Shown here: positions 16,173 to 26,921 of the stretch, one piece after another
How positions within the stretch are numbered: the first letter of the stretch is position 1
Layout of the letters: each line of letters opens with the position of its first letter
Assembly (NCBI GenBank): GCA_902599485.1
Contig: CACKFP010000004.1
Location: 1 to 64,000 of the forward strand
Direction of reading: 5' to 3'
Origin: an uncultured Pelagibacteraceae bacterium
GTDB taxonomy: Bacteria; Pseudomonadota; Alphaproteobacteria; Pelagibacterales; Pelagibacteraceae
DNA length: 64,000 nucleotides
Position numbers and translations under genes: made by a program
Notes under the pieces: generated by a model
The model's database searches: none
Seen by the model: the letters and a program-made list of their open reading frames with translations, nothing else
What the model was told of the DNA's origin: nothing

Positions 16173-18693
16173 TTCTTCGGAGTTAAGTTTAATATTCAAG
16201 TATGCTTTGAAGGATTTAAGCAGAAATTATAAAAAAATTTCAAGCATTATTGTAACGCTGTTTATCAGTCTTTTTATTTTAAGTGCCATCTTTACAATCG
16301 AAGATAGTTTAAAAAAAGAGCTTAATGATAATGCAAAAGTTCTTTTGGGTGGAGATCTCGAAATCGATTATAACCGTAATCAGGGGGATCTTAATTTAGT
16401 CAATAAAGTAAAGGAATTTTCAACTGTTTCACAAATGATAGAGTTCAGTACAATGCTTTCTACGACAGGCAGAGAAAAAAATAAATCATTATTTACAAGG
16501 ATTAAAACAGTTGATGAAAAATATCCACTTTACGGTGAAGTTGTTTATGAGCCAGAAGATGCTTATGAAAGAATGCAAAAGGAACCAAAGACAATTTTGA
16601 TTAATGAAAGTTTATCAAAAACTTTAAAGATAAAAATAAATGACAAAGTTAAGGTACAAGATCAAAGTTTCATAGTTGTTGGAATTATAAAATCTGTACC
16701 TGATGTCAGTGGGTTTGTAGCTTTTGGAGATTGGGCATTAGCAGGAAAACAAACTTTGGAGATACTAAAACTAAATGGAATAGGTAGTTTTTTAAATTAT
16801 GAATATAAAGTAAAATTTAATCCAAGTGATGATCCAGAAAAAATAGAAAGTAAGATCAAAGATATTTTTAAAGATGACCAAAAAGTAAAACTTAGATTTC
16901 CGGAAAATTCAGCAAGTGGCTTAAAAAGGATAATTAATAATTTTTCCCAATTTCTCTCTTTAGTTTCAATTAGTGCAATGTTAATTGCTGGAATAGGTAT
17001 CGCTAATACATTGTTGTCATTTATAAACCAGAACAATATGTCTATAGCTGTAAGAAAAGCTGTAGGATTTTATTCAGGGAATATAAAAACACTTTATTAT
17101 CTTCAATTATTTATATTATTATTTATTATTACTGTAATTTCTTATGGCTCAAGTTTTTTAATTGTACCAATTGCAGACAAATATTTATCTGATGGGTTGG
17201 GATTAAATGTTTATCCAAAATTCTCTTTAATTAATTTTATAAAAATATTTATTGTAGGTTTGTTAGTTCTTATAATTTTTTCAATACCAACAATAAGTTC
17301 AATTGATCAAGTTAAAGCATCAAACCTATTTAGAAATGTATTCCAAAACCTACAATTTTATTACTCAAAAAAGTCAGTTATTTTAAGTTTTATCTTGTTA
17401 TCATTTTTAGTTTTATTGTTTACACTAGGATCTGAAAGACCTTCTTATAGCTTGGGTTATTTTCTGGCTTTTTTTATATGTCTAATTGTATTTTTTTTAC
17501 TTTCAAAGATTATAATTTATTTACTAAAAAAGTTTAATTTTATTTCAAATATCTCTTTAAAAGTATCGATTAAAAATATAACTCAAACAAAAAGTATCAC
17601 TCCTATCACAATCATGTCTTTAGGCTTAGGTGTAACTTTATTATTAACTTTAGCTTTGGTTGGAACAAATTTTAAGAGAGAAATTGCAAGATCTATTCCA
17701 GATATTGCACCTGATTATTTTTTTGTTGGAATTCAAAAGGGTGAAAAGAAAAAATTTGAACAAGGTGTTTACAAAATGGACCCTGATGCGGACATTGAAA
17801 TAGTACCTATGGTTTCTTCCGGAATAGTAAAAATTAATGGTGTGAATCCAAATAGCTATATTAAACCAGATAATGATAGTTATTGGGTAATTGGAAGTGA
17901 AAGAAGATCTTCTTGGGTTGAAAATATTCCTAAAGATAACCCAATTTTGAAAGGAGAATGGTGGGATTTATCTAAACCTAACCAACTTCAGATATCACTT
18001 GATGCAAATGTGGCTAAAGATTTTAATATTGAGTTGGGAGATATTTTTACTTTAAACATTTATGGTCGAGAAATTGATGGAGAAATAGTTAATTTTAGAG
18101 AAGTTGATTATCGTGATCTAAGTATTAATTTTGCCATGTTATTTAATCCACAATTTGCAAAAAAAATTCCTCATGAATATTTGGCAACTGCTAAATTTAA
18201 AAATCCAGATAATTTTGATGAAACCAAAATGTTAGAAGTATTACCGAGTTTGTCTATGATAAAAATTGCTGATTACTTAAATAAAGTAACATCAGTTTTA
18301 AATAAAGTCTTCATAGCTGTAACCCTAATTTCTGGTGTAACAATTGTCATTGGATTGATTGTTATCTCAAGTGCTATAATGGTCCAAGGAAAAGTAAAAG
18401 AGTACCAAAATCTTGTATTTAAAATTTTAGGTTTTTCAAAAAAAGAAATTATATTTTCATCTTTGATAGAATTTATAATTATTTTTATGTCGGTAATATT
18501 AATTGCAATTTTTTTTGCAGTAATTGGATCAAAGTTTATTATGGAGAATATTTTTGAATTAGTTTGGCAATTTGATTTTAAAGTTTTAATTTACCTTGGC
18601 GCCTCTATAGGAACTGTGACCTTGATTTTAATTATGCTAACTAATCTTAAATACTTAAGTCCTAAAGTTTATCCTTTAATTAGAAATCAGTAA
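16156..18693 (+). CDS. FtsX-like ABC transporter permease (YbbP-like)
   Basis: MacB/FtsX architecture, two sets of C-terminal TMs; operonic with the ATPase. Confidence 0.9.
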   Translation: MEKLNNSSELSLIFKYALKDLSRNYKKISSIIVTLFISLFILSAIFTIEDSLKKELNDNAKVLLGGDLEIDYNRNQGDLNLVNKVKEFSTVSQMIEFSTMLSTTGREKNKSLFTRIKTVDEKYPLYGEVVYEPEDAYERMQKEPKTILINESLSKTLKIKINDKVKVQDQSFIVVGIIKSVPDVSGFVAFGDWALAGKQTLEILKLNGIGSFLNYEYKVKFNPSDDPEKIESKIKDIFKDDQKVKLRFPENSASGLKRIINNFSQFLSLVSISAMLIAGIGIANTLLSFINQNNMSIAVRKAVGFYSGNIKTLYYLQLFILLFIITVISYGSSFLIVPIADKYLSDGLGLNVYPKFSLINFIKIFIVGLLVLIIFSIPTISSIDQVKASNLFRNVFQNLQFYYSKKSVILSFILLSFLVLLFTLGSERPSYSLGYFLAFFICLIVFFLLSKIIIYLLKKFNFISNISLKVSIKNITQTKSITPITIMSLGLGVTLLLTLALVGTNFKREIARSIPDIAPDYFFVGIQKGEKKKFEQGVYKMDPDADIEIVPMVSSGIVKINGVNPNSYIKPDNDSYWVIGSERRSSWVENIPKDNPILKGEWWDLSKPNQLQISLDANVAKDFNIELGDIFTLNIYGREIDGEIVNFREVDYRDLSINFAMLFNPQFAKKIPHEYLATAKFKNPDNFDETKMLEVLPSLSMIKIADYLNKVTSVLNKVFIAVTLISGVTIVIGLIVISSAIMVQGKVKEYQNLVFKILGFSKKEIIFSSLIEFIIIFMSVILIAIFFAVIGSKFIMENIFELVWQFDFKVLIYLGASIGTVTLILIMLTNLKYLSPKVYPLIRNQ

Positions 18694-18699
18694 TAAATT

Positions 18700-19545
18700 T
18701 TATTTATTTGCTCTCTTAAAACACTCAATTGTATTTTTAAGTAAACATGCAATAGTCATGGGTCCGACTCCACCTGGAACTGGAGTTAAAGCTTTTGCAA
18801 CTTTTGATACTTCATCAAATGCCACATCGCCAACTAGGCCGTTTTCAGTTTTATTAATACCAACGTCAATCACAATTGCATCTTTTTTTACCCAATCACC
18901 TTTTACAAGCTCGGGGATCCCAACAGCAGCGACTATAATGTCTCCTTTTAAACATTCTCCTTTAAGATCATTTGTTTTTGAATGAGTAATTGTAACTGTA
19001 CAATTTTCTTTCAACAACAACTGTGTCATTGGCTTACCATTTAAATTTGATCTTCCAACAATTACAGCCTTTTTTCCATTAAGGTTTGGTTCAATTTTTT
19101 TTATTAATAAATAACAACCTAAAGGAGTGCATGGAATAGAACTTTCATAACCTGACGACAGATTACCAACATTCATGGGATGAAATCCATCTACATCCTT
19201 CTCTGGCATAATTGCCTCTATAACTTTTTGTTTATCAATATGTTTAGGAAGTGGGAGCTGAACTAAAATTCCTGAAACAGAATCGTCATTATTAAGTTCA
19301 TCGATTTTTTTTAAAACTTCACTTTCTTCAACATTGTCAGGGTATCTAATCACCTCTGATTTAAGGCCCACTTCATTGGCAGATTTCTCTTTATTTCTAA
19401 CATAAATTTGACTAGGTGCTAAATCACCAATCAATATGACTGTTAAACCTGGTACTTTATTATGCTTATCTTTTAAAGATAAGACTTCTTTCTTGAGCTC
19501 TTCTCTTAAATCAGCAGCAGCTTTTTTTCCATCAATTAAAATCAT
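18700..19545 (-). CDS. folD: Methylenetetrahydrofolate dehydrogenase/cyclohydrolase
   Basis: VGRSNLNGKPMTQLLL, GILVQLPLPKH, PVPGGVGPMTIACLL. Confidence 0.98.
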   Translation of the reverse strand: MILIDGKKAAADLREELKKEVLSLKDKHNKVPGLTVILIGDLAPSQIYVRNKEKSANEVGLKSEVIRYPDNVEESEVLKKIDELNNDDSVSGILVQLPLPKHIDKQKVIEAIMPEKDVDGFHPMNVGNLSSGYESSIPCTPLGCYLLIKKIEPNLNGKKAVIVGRSNLNGKPMTQLLLKENCTVTITHSKTNDLKGECLKGDIIVAAVGIPELVKGDWVKKDAIVIDVGINKTENGLVGDVAFDEVSKVAKALTPVPGGVGPMTIACLLKNTIECFKRANK

Positions 19546-19548
19546 TTA

Positions 19549-19839
19549 TTAAAATATTAGTGGTGCAATGTAGAGTTTCATACACATTTCTATGAACCAT
19601 ATCAACAAAAGAAGTACGATAGGAGAAATATCAAAAGCACCAAGGTTAGGTAAAAATCCTCTTATTCTCATTAAAATCGGTTCTGTCATTTTATAAGTGA
19701 AATCTAATATTAAATATACAAACCGATTGCTTGTATTTAGTACATTAAAAGCAACCAACCAACTTATAACTACATTGGCAATTACAACATATGAATAAAG
19801 TTTTAAAATTTGAAGAGCTAAATAAAATATAGCAATCAT
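19549..19839 (-). CDS. YggT family membrane protein
   Basis: LDFTYKMTEPILMRIRGFLPNLGAFDISPIVLLL. Confidence 0.9.
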   Translation of the reverse strand: MIAIFYLALQILKLYSYVVIANVVISWLVAFNVLNTSNRFVYLILDFTYKMTEPILMRIRGFLPNLGAFDISPIVLLLLIWFIEMCMKLYIAPLIF

Positions 19840-20921
19840 TTTTTTTCAACATAAATAGACTGACTTGGGAATGCAAATGCAGCTCCCTTACCTTCAACAA
19901 TTTTTTTTATTTCAAGTGCCAAATTTTCTTTTACTTGTAAATAATTAGTCCAACTATTTGTTTTTGTAAAACATCTTACATACATATCAATTGAGCTATC
20001 TGAAAACTTATCTATTCTTACGGCGACTCCTACAGATTGGTCATAATCGTCACCTTTATTTATGTGATCTTCAATTTCGTCTCTTATTGTTTTTAATTGA
20101 TCAATAGTGGTGTCATATTGAAGAGTTATTATCCAACTAATAGCCCAATTAGTCTTTCTTGTGTTATTAATCACTGCATTTTCTGCAAATTGAAAATTAG
20201 GAATAATTGCCAGTGATTTGTCAAATTTTCTTATAACGGTTGATCTAAATCCAATATTCTCAACAACCCCTTCAATAACTCCCTCAACTTTAATCCAATC
20301 ACCAATTCTAAATCTTTTTTCAACTAATACTAAAATTCCAGATATTAAATTTTTAAATAAATCCTGAGCGCCTAATGCTACTGCTACTCCAAATAAACCT
20401 AATCCAGCAATTATTGGTCCAATTTTAATTCCCCATAACTCAAGAACAGCAGCTGCTCCTAAAATAAAAATTAAAATTTTAAGAGATTTTATAATCCAGC
20501 CTATTAATTCTTTTGTCAGTACTTTATCTAATCCACTTAAAATATATGATATTGGCTCAATTATTTGATGTATTATCCAAAATATTAAAATTGTTATTAG
20601 AGTTCTGTTCACGTTATCTATGAAGCCTCTAGTCTCATTATCAAATGACATATAGTAACTGGCAAAAAAGACACCAAGAACAATTGGAAGAAACCTTGCA
20701 GGACCTTCCATAGATTTTACAAAAGTATCATCTAATTTATTAGTTGTTCTTTTTGAAATTAGTTCCAATTTTTTTATTACGAGTTTACTGATTAGACCTC
20801 TAAATATTAAAAATAATACAAATATTCCAAGACCTACTATTATCTGAAAGAAATCTACCCCAAGAATTCCCTGCTTCCATACAGATAAAAATAACTCATT
20901 AAGTTTATTTAAAACGTCCAT
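19836..20921 (-). CDS. MscS-type mechanosensitive ion channel
   Basis: GLGLFGVAVALGAQDLFKNLISGILVLVEKRFRIGDWIKVEGVIEGVVENIGFRST. Confidence 0.94.
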   Translation of the reverse strand: MDVLNKLNELFLSVWKQGILGVDFFQIIVGLGIFVLFLIFRGLISKLVIKKLELISKRTTNKLDDTFVKSMEGPARFLPIVLGVFFASYYMSFDNETRGFIDNVNRTLITILIFWIIHQIIEPISYILSGLDKVLTKELIGWIIKSLKILIFILGAAAVLELWGIKIGPIIAGLGLFGVAVALGAQDLFKNLISGILVLVEKRFRIGDWIKVEGVIEGVVENIGFRSTVIRKFDKSLAIIPNFQFAENAVINNTRKTNWAISWIITLQYDTTIDQLKTIRDEIEDHINKGDDYDQSVGVAVRIDKFSDSSIDMYVRCFTKTNSWTNYLQVKENLALEIKKIVEGKGAAFAFPSQSIYVEKK

Positions 20922-20923
20922 TT

Positions 20924-21622
20924 TTAAATTTTATATAGCAAAAACTCTTCTTCACCAGGGTTAAAAAGAAAAATTTTTTTCCATTTTATGTCATTCAATG
21001 CTGATGATGCTTTTTCACCCATACACATTAGGTTAGTTTCCATCCAAATATTATCTAAATTATATTTTTTTATTAAAGTAAAAAATGTCTTCGCACTATT
21101 TTCAGAATATATGTAAACAATTTCTGGCACAGAAGATTTGATATCTCTTAGAAAGTCATCACTTAAATTCTCATTAGGTACTGCCGTATAATTTATAATT
21201 CTCTTTATGACATAATTTTCTGAAATTAAATCTTTATCAAGATTATAAGAAACAATTTCACCACTAATGTAGGCCATTGGTCCAATCTTTGGGTCAAAGT
21301 TTTGTAAAATTAATTCTTTAAGATTATTTACATTACCCTCAGCACAGAAAATATTTTGAAAGCCTACTTCTTTTGCCTTTCTTTCTGTTGCAAGACCAAC
21401 ACAAAAACAAATTATTTTTTTATCTATTTTTGAAATATTTAAATTTTTTAAAGAATTAGCGCTCGTAAAAATAACACCTTTGAATTGGGTAAAATCTATT
21501 TCTTGTGTTTCTATTTTTTTTATTTGTAATAAGGGTAAATGAGAAACTTTATGATTCATCGAAGTAAATTTTATAATTAATTCTTTGCTATCATCTAATG
21601 GTCTGGTTAATAAAATATGCAT
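20924..21622 (-). CDS. hemD: Uroporphyrinogen-III synthase
   Basis: ILLTRPLDDSKEL, FTSANSL, YIYSENSAKTF; next to hemC. Confidence 0.85.
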   Translation of the reverse strand: MHILLTRPLDDSKELIIKFTSMNHKVSHLPLLQIKKIETQEIDFTQFKGVIFTSANSLKNLNISKIDKKIICFCVGLATERKAKEVGFQNIFCAEGNVNNLKELILQNFDPKIGPMAYISGEIVSYNLDKDLISENYVIKRIINYTAVPNENLSDDFLRDIKSSVPEIVYIYSENSAKTFFTLIKKYNLDNIWMETNLMCMGEKASSALNDIKWKKIFLFNPGEEEFLLYKI

Positions 21623-21623
21623 T

Positions 21624-22535
21624 TTAATTTTTATAAGAACCTTTTGATTTTAATTTAAGCTCTTCTCCTACCATTCTACTAGTAGACTCAATATTATCTT
21701 TTTGCAGACTTTTTTTTATGAAATATCTATTTTTTCCATCGACAGAAAACAATTCGGTCAATAGGTCTACTTTTTCCCCATTTAATTTTGCAAATACACC
21801 AACTGCAGTGTCACAATCTCCTTCAAGGACTTTTAAAACCTCTCTTTCTGCTTTTGCAACAGTTCTTGTTTCTTGATCATTAATGTTTTCAAGTAATTTT
21901 TTAATTTCATTATCATCTTCTCTACATTGAATTGCTATAATTCCTTGACCTGCACAAGGTATAAGTTCATCAACACTAAATTCTTGTGAAATTTTATGTT
22001 GTAAATTTAAAGAATCTACTCCTGCTTTTGAGAGAATTATCGCATCATATTCGCCTTTTTCTAACTTTTGAACTCTAGTATCAACATTTCCTCTGATAAG
22101 TTTATATTTTAAGTTGGGTCTTTTTTTCTTTAGTTGATATTCTCGTCTATATGATGATGTACCAATAATTGAGTTTGGTTCTAAATCTTCAAATTTTATA
22201 TTATTTTTACTTATTAAAATTTCATTAGGAGAATTTCTTTTTAAAAAATTATTAGTTAAAAGATTTTCAGTTTCTTCAGTAGGCATATCTTTGAAAGCAT
22301 GTACTGCTATATCTATATTTTTATTTAATAAATCTTTTTCAATTTGTTTTGAAAATAATCCTTTGCCTCCTATTTCTGATAATCTCTCATTTTTCTTTTG
22401 ATCTCCTATTGTTACTATTTTTTTTAATTCAATCTCTTTAGAAAAATATTTTTTTAGTTCTTTTTTCACATTTTCTGCGTAAATCATTGCTAACTTACTT
22501 CCACGTGTTCCAATTACAAGATTAGCTCTTTTCAT
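21624..22535 (-). CDS. hemC: Hydroxymethylbilane synthase
   Basis: IGTRGSKLAMIYAENV, GKGLFSKQIE, HAFKDMPTE, GTSSYRREYQL, EGDCDTAVGV. Confidence 0.97.
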   Translation of the reverse strand: MKRANLVIGTRGSKLAMIYAENVKKELKKYFSKEIELKKIVTIGDQKKNERLSEIGGKGLFSKQIEKDLLNKNIDIAVHAFKDMPTEETENLLTNNFLKRNSPNEILISKNNIKFEDLEPNSIIGTSSYRREYQLKKKRPNLKYKLIRGNVDTRVQKLEKGEYDAIILSKAGVDSLNLQHKISQEFSVDELIPCAGQGIIAIQCREDDNEIKKLLENINDQETRTVAKAEREVLKVLEGDCDTAVGVFAKLNGEKVDLLTELFSVDGKNRYFIKKSLQKDNIESTSRMVGEELKLKSKGSYKN

Positions 22536-22593
22536 AAAAGTTATTTTTATTACATTCTTATAGATTAATTGTATTAATTATAAAAAATAATTT

Positions 22594-23667
22594 ATGACAG
22601 AAAAACCAATAATATTAGGTATTGAGACTAGTTGTGATGAAACTGCGGTTTCATTGATCCAGGATACTGAAAATGATGTGCCAAAGATTTTATCAAATGT
22701 TGTTTCTAGTCAATTTGATGTTCATAAAGAATTTGGAGGTGTTGTACCAGAGCTTGCAGCGAGATCTCATGTAGAAAAAATTAATTTAATTGCTGACAAA
22801 GCAATTAAGGAAAGTGGAGTTAGTTTAGATAAAATCTCTGCGGTTGCTGCAACCGTTGGGCCTGGACTTATAATCTGTTTAAGTGTTGGATTAAATTTTG
22901 CTAAAGCTTTATCATCATCTTTAAAAATTCCTTTTATAGGAATAAATCATTTAGAAGGTCATGCATTAAGTCCAAAACTTCAACAGAATATAGACTATCC
23001 TTATTTACTTCTTTTAATTTCTGGTGGACACAGTCAATATTTGATTGTTAATGGATTGGGTAATTATAAAAGAATTGGAACAACAATTGATGATGCTCTA
23101 GGTGAAGCATTTGATAAAACTGCCAAGCTTTTAGAAATAGAATTTCCTGGTGGTCCCAAAATAGAAATTTTTGCTAAAAAAGGTGATCCGAAAAGATTTA
23201 AGCTACCAAAACCAATTATTAACAAAGGAGGTTGCAACTTATCGTTTGCTGGACTGAAGACCGCTATTTTAAAAATTAGTAATGAGATTAGAACAGATCA
23301 AGACAGATTTGATTTAGCTGCATCATTTCAAAAAACTATAGAGGAAATATTATATTTAAAAACAAAAATAGCTTTTTATGAATTTCAAAAATTTTCTGGA
23401 GAAGTAAGAAAAAAATTTGTTGTAGCCGGTGGAGTTGCTGCAAATAAAGGAATAAGAGATAAATTAAGCCAAGTAAGTAGAGAAAATAATTTTGAGGTAA
23501 TCTATCCTGATGTTAAGCTTTGTGGAGATAATGCAGCAATGATAGCAATGGTTGGATTAGAAAAATTTAAAATTAATCAATTTGATAATTTAGATTTACA
23601 AGCAAGCCCTAGGCTACCTCTCGATTTAAATGCAAAGTTTTTGAAAGGTGCTGGAGTAAAATTATAA
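22594..23667 (+). CDS. tsaD: tRNA N6-threonylcarbamoyladenosine transferase TsaD
   Basis: ILGIETSCDETAVSL, NHLEGHALSP, LLISGGHSQY, GGVAANKGIR. Confidence 0.97.
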   Translation: MTEKPIILGIETSCDETAVSLIQDTENDVPKILSNVVSSQFDVHKEFGGVVPELAARSHVEKINLIADKAIKESGVSLDKISAVAATVGPGLIICLSVGLNFAKALSSSLKIPFIGINHLEGHALSPKLQQNIDYPYLLLLISGGHSQYLIVNGLGNYKRIGTTIDDALGEAFDKTAKLLEIEFPGGPKIEIFAKKGDPKRFKLPKPIINKGGCNLSFAGLKTAILKISNEIRTDQDRFDLAASFQKTIEEILYLKTKIAFYEFQKFSGEVRKKFVVAGGVAANKGIRDKLSQVSRENNFEVIYPDVKLCGDNAAMIAMVGLEKFKINQFDNLDLQASPRLPLDLNAKFLKGAGVKL

Positions 23668-23675
23668 AATAAGAA

Positions 23676-25538
23676 TTAATTTATTTGTATAGTTTCAGGT
23701 TTTGTGTTTTCATTATAATTTTTGTATACTTCTACATAAGCCGTTTCTAATTTTTTTGTGAAAAGTTTTGAATTGAACAGAGGCATTTCTATAATATTCT
23801 TTTTTAGTTTATGCTTAATCTCTTTATAAAAATTTTTTTCTTCAGCAATTTTAATTGCTAGTTCTTCATATTCTTTCTCACTATTTGTTATAAGTTCCTC
23901 TAAACCAACTGATGTTAATAAACTTGATGCAACACGACTTGCAAAAGAATTACCCTTAATTGTAATAATAGGTAAAGAGGATCTAAGAGCGTCACTTGCG
24001 GTTGTGTGAGCATTACATGGGAAGGTATCAAGAAATAAGTCTGCTAAACCAAGTCGTATTATATGCTCTGAGTGTGGTAATCTTCCTGCAAATATCATAC
24101 GGTTTGGATCAATATCATTGGAAACTAAAATTTTTTTCAGATTATTTTGTGCTATTTCGTTATCAATAAGTAGCCAAATGACGCTATTTTTTACTTTTTT
24201 TAAAATCCTCATCCATATCTCAAACATATCGGGTAAAATTTTAAAATTATGATTAAAACAGCAGAAAATAAATTTATTTTCGGGCAAATTAAAATCTTTT
24301 TTACTAAATATTCTTTTAGATAAAGTGGGGTTGCTATCATTAGCTTGGTAGGAATTAGGAAGATAAATAATATTTTCAGAGTAATAATTTTTATTTTCTT
24401 CTGGAATTATAATTTTATCAGCAATTAAGTAATCTATACAATCTGATCCACTAGTACCGGGGAAACCTAAATAACTAATTTGAATTGGAGCACATCTCTC
24501 AATAAATAAATCAAATCTGTTGTTATTTGTAAAACCCTTTAAATCTATAGCTATATCTATATTTAATTCTCTTGAGTGCTGAACAATTTCCTTAGTTGTT
24601 TTAAATTTTACATCAAAAAATTTATCAAATGTTTTTACAACTCTTTTTCTTATCTTTGAGCCATCATCTGGACCAAAAGAAAAGGCATAAGTCTCAAATT
24701 TATTTTTATCATGGCACTCAAAAAGATTAGCCATTAAATACATTGTTGCATGATTGTGAAAGTCTGAAGAATAATATCCAATTTTTATTTTTTTGTTTTT
24801 ATTTTTTTCAAATTTAATTTTTTTTGTATTTTCAAATTCGTTTTTTACAAAAATTTCTATAGCTTTTTTTTGCAATGATGGTGAGTCATAAATCAATATT
24901 GTTGGAAAAGGACTAGTATTTTTTTTTTCACTCAAAATGCCATTCTTTAAAAATAATTTATCTTCTTTAAAATTTGTCCATTCAGATAGACCGCATTTTG
25001 ATTGAATTATAGTTCCATTTAAATAACTCATATTTGGATTTATCTTTAAAGCTCTCTCATGATTATAAATTGATTTATCTAGAATTTTTAATTCTGCATA
25101 TAAATTTCCTAAATTTTTATAAGCTGCAGAAAAATTATTTTTTAAACTAATTGCTTTATTATAGTCAGATATCGCTTCTTGTTTTTGATTAATTTCTTGT
25201 AAAGCCTTAGCTCTGTTATAATAAGATAACACAAAGTTTGGATTTAATTTTATTGCTTTATTATAATTTTCTATTGCTAAATTAAATTGTTTAAATTCAT
25301 AATAAACATTTCCTAAATTATTATATGTTTCAGATATATTGGGATTAATTTTAATCGCTTTTTCAAAAAATTTTATAGATTGTACAAAATCTTTATTTTG
25401 AAAATTTAAAATGGCCAAAAGATTTGTTGCATTCAAATCATCTGGTTGGATGTCCAAGATATCTTCACAGACTTTTTTTGCTTTATCGTATTCTTTATTT
25501 TCGTAAAAATTAATAGCGTTTTTAAATAAAGTATCCAT
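23676..25538 (-). CDS. TPR protein with O-GlcNAc transferase (SPINDLY/OGT-like) catalytic domain
   Basis: N-terminal TPR repeats (ETYNNLGNVYYEFKQFNLAIENYNKAIKLNPN); C-terminal IGYYSSDFHNHATMYLM, ISYLGFPGTSGSDCIDYLIADKIIIPEE, ADLFLDTFPCNAHTTASDALRSSLPIIT. Confidence 0.93.
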   Translation of the reverse strand: MDTLFKNAINFYENKEYDKAKKVCEDILDIQPDDLNATNLLAILNFQNKDFVQSIKFFEKAIKINPNISETYNNLGNVYYEFKQFNLAIENYNKAIKLNPNFVLSYYNRAKALQEINQKQEAISDYNKAISLKNNFSAAYKNLGNLYAELKILDKSIYNHERALKINPNMSYLNGTIIQSKCGLSEWTNFKEDKLFLKNGILSEKKNTSPFPTILIYDSPSLQKKAIEIFVKNEFENTKKIKFEKNKNKKIKIGYYSSDFHNHATMYLMANLFECHDKNKFETYAFSFGPDDGSKIRKRVVKTFDKFFDVKFKTTKEIVQHSRELNIDIAIDLKGFTNNNRFDLFIERCAPIQISYLGFPGTSGSDCIDYLIADKIIIPEENKNYYSENIIYLPNSYQANDSNPTLSKRIFSKKDFNLPENKFIFCCFNHNFKILPDMFEIWMRILKKVKNSVIWLLIDNEIAQNNLKKILVSNDIDPNRMIFAGRLPHSEHIIRLGLADLFLDTFPCNAHTTASDALRSSLPIITIKGNSFASRVASSLLTSVGLEELITNSEKEYEELAIKIAEEKNFYKEIKHKLKKNIIEMPLFNSKLFTKKLETAYVEVYKNYNENTKPETIQIN

Positions 25539-25985
25539 TTATTGATAAGTTCTATATAAATAATTCTAACAAATTATTCTAAATATTAATCTAATTACAA
25601 GATATACTTATAATAAATTTAATTGTGTAATACTGTTTAATGAATGCAGTTAAACGTTTTCCTATGCGATCCTCACCAATATTAATTAACATTTTACCTT
25701 TCTTTCCATCTCAGAACTCTTAATTAAGGCCATATAATACGTAATATTGTATAACACTATTTTATGATGAAACTTGGGAACAACTAAATGACAAAAGAAA
25801 TAAAAAAGGAAGTAAGTTTTAACAATATATAATCAATATCCACACAATTATTTTTTAGAAATAATTATGAAATAGAGTTTTTGTTTTTTTCAAGTTTTGT
25901 ACAAACAAGAATAAAACTAGAATAAAAGCTTAAATAATTATATATTGAATTATCATAACAGGTTTTTAATACAAAAATAAAATCG

Positions 25986-26921
25986 ATGCCAGACTTAGCA
26001 CCTATATTACTATTTGTTTACAACAGATTGGATCATACAATAAAAACGATTACGGAACTCCAAAAAAACAAACTTGCAAATGAAAGTGAATTATTTATTT
26101 TCTCTGACGCACCAAAAAACAATAACGCCAATTTAGCAGTAGAGAAAGTCCGTAATTTTATAAAAACTGTCGATGGATTTAAAAAGATTTCAATAATCGA
26201 AAGACAAAAAAATTATGGTCTTGCTGGTTCAATTATTGACGGTGTGTCCAAAATTATAAATGATTTTGGCAAAGTTATCGTCCTTGAGGATGACCTTATT
26301 ACAAGTCCTTATTTTTTAAATTATATGAATGACGGTTTAAATATTTATGAAAATGATGATCAGGTTGCTTGTATTCATGGTTATATATACCCCATAAAAA
26401 GTACGTCAAAACATTCCTTCTTCATAAAAGGTGCAGACTGCTGGGGTTGGGGAACTTGGAAAGATTCATGGAAAATATTTGAAGCAAATGGCAATAAATT
26501 ATTAGCTGAAGTAAAAAAAACAAAAAGTCAACGTGAGATAAATTTTAACAACACTTATCCTTACGTTAAAATGTTGGAAGATCAGATTGACGGTAAAATT
26601 GATTCTTGGGCAATTAGATGGTATATAAGTACATTCTTACAAAATAAATTAACATTATATCCAGGGAAATCTTTTGTTTTTAATAATGGTATGGATGATT
26701 CAGGTGTCCATAATTCTAGTTCTAAAAAATTTGATGTAAAACTGGCTGAAAAATATGACACAATTAGTAGGATTGATATTATAGAAGATTTAGAAGAAAG
26801 AAAAAAGTTTGAAGATTTATTTGGATCATATGCATTTAGCATAATTCCTAAAATATTAAATAAAATACAAAGAGTTGTTTATAATCTTTTTAAATTAGTT
26901 TTAAAAAAAAATGAGATATAG
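25986..26921 (+). CDS. Glycosyltransferase family 2/GNT-I-like sugar transferase
   Basis: APILLFVYNRLDHTIKTI, VIVLEDDLITSPYFLNYMN, GADCWGWGTWKDSW. Confidence 0.8.
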   Translation: MPDLAPILLFVYNRLDHTIKTITELQKNKLANESELFIFSDAPKNNNANLAVEKVRNFIKTVDGFKKISIIERQKNYGLAGSIIDGVSKIINDFGKVIVLEDDLITSPYFLNYMNDGLNIYENDDQVACIHGYIYPIKSTSKHSFFIKGADCWGWGTWKDSWKIFEANGNKLLAEVKKTKSQREINFNNTYPYVKMLEDQIDGKIDSWAIRWYISTFLQNKLTLYPGKSFVFNNGMDDSGVHNSSSKKFDVKLAEKYDTISRIDIIEDLEERKKFEDLFGSYAFSIIPKILNKIQRVVYNLFKLVLKKNEI

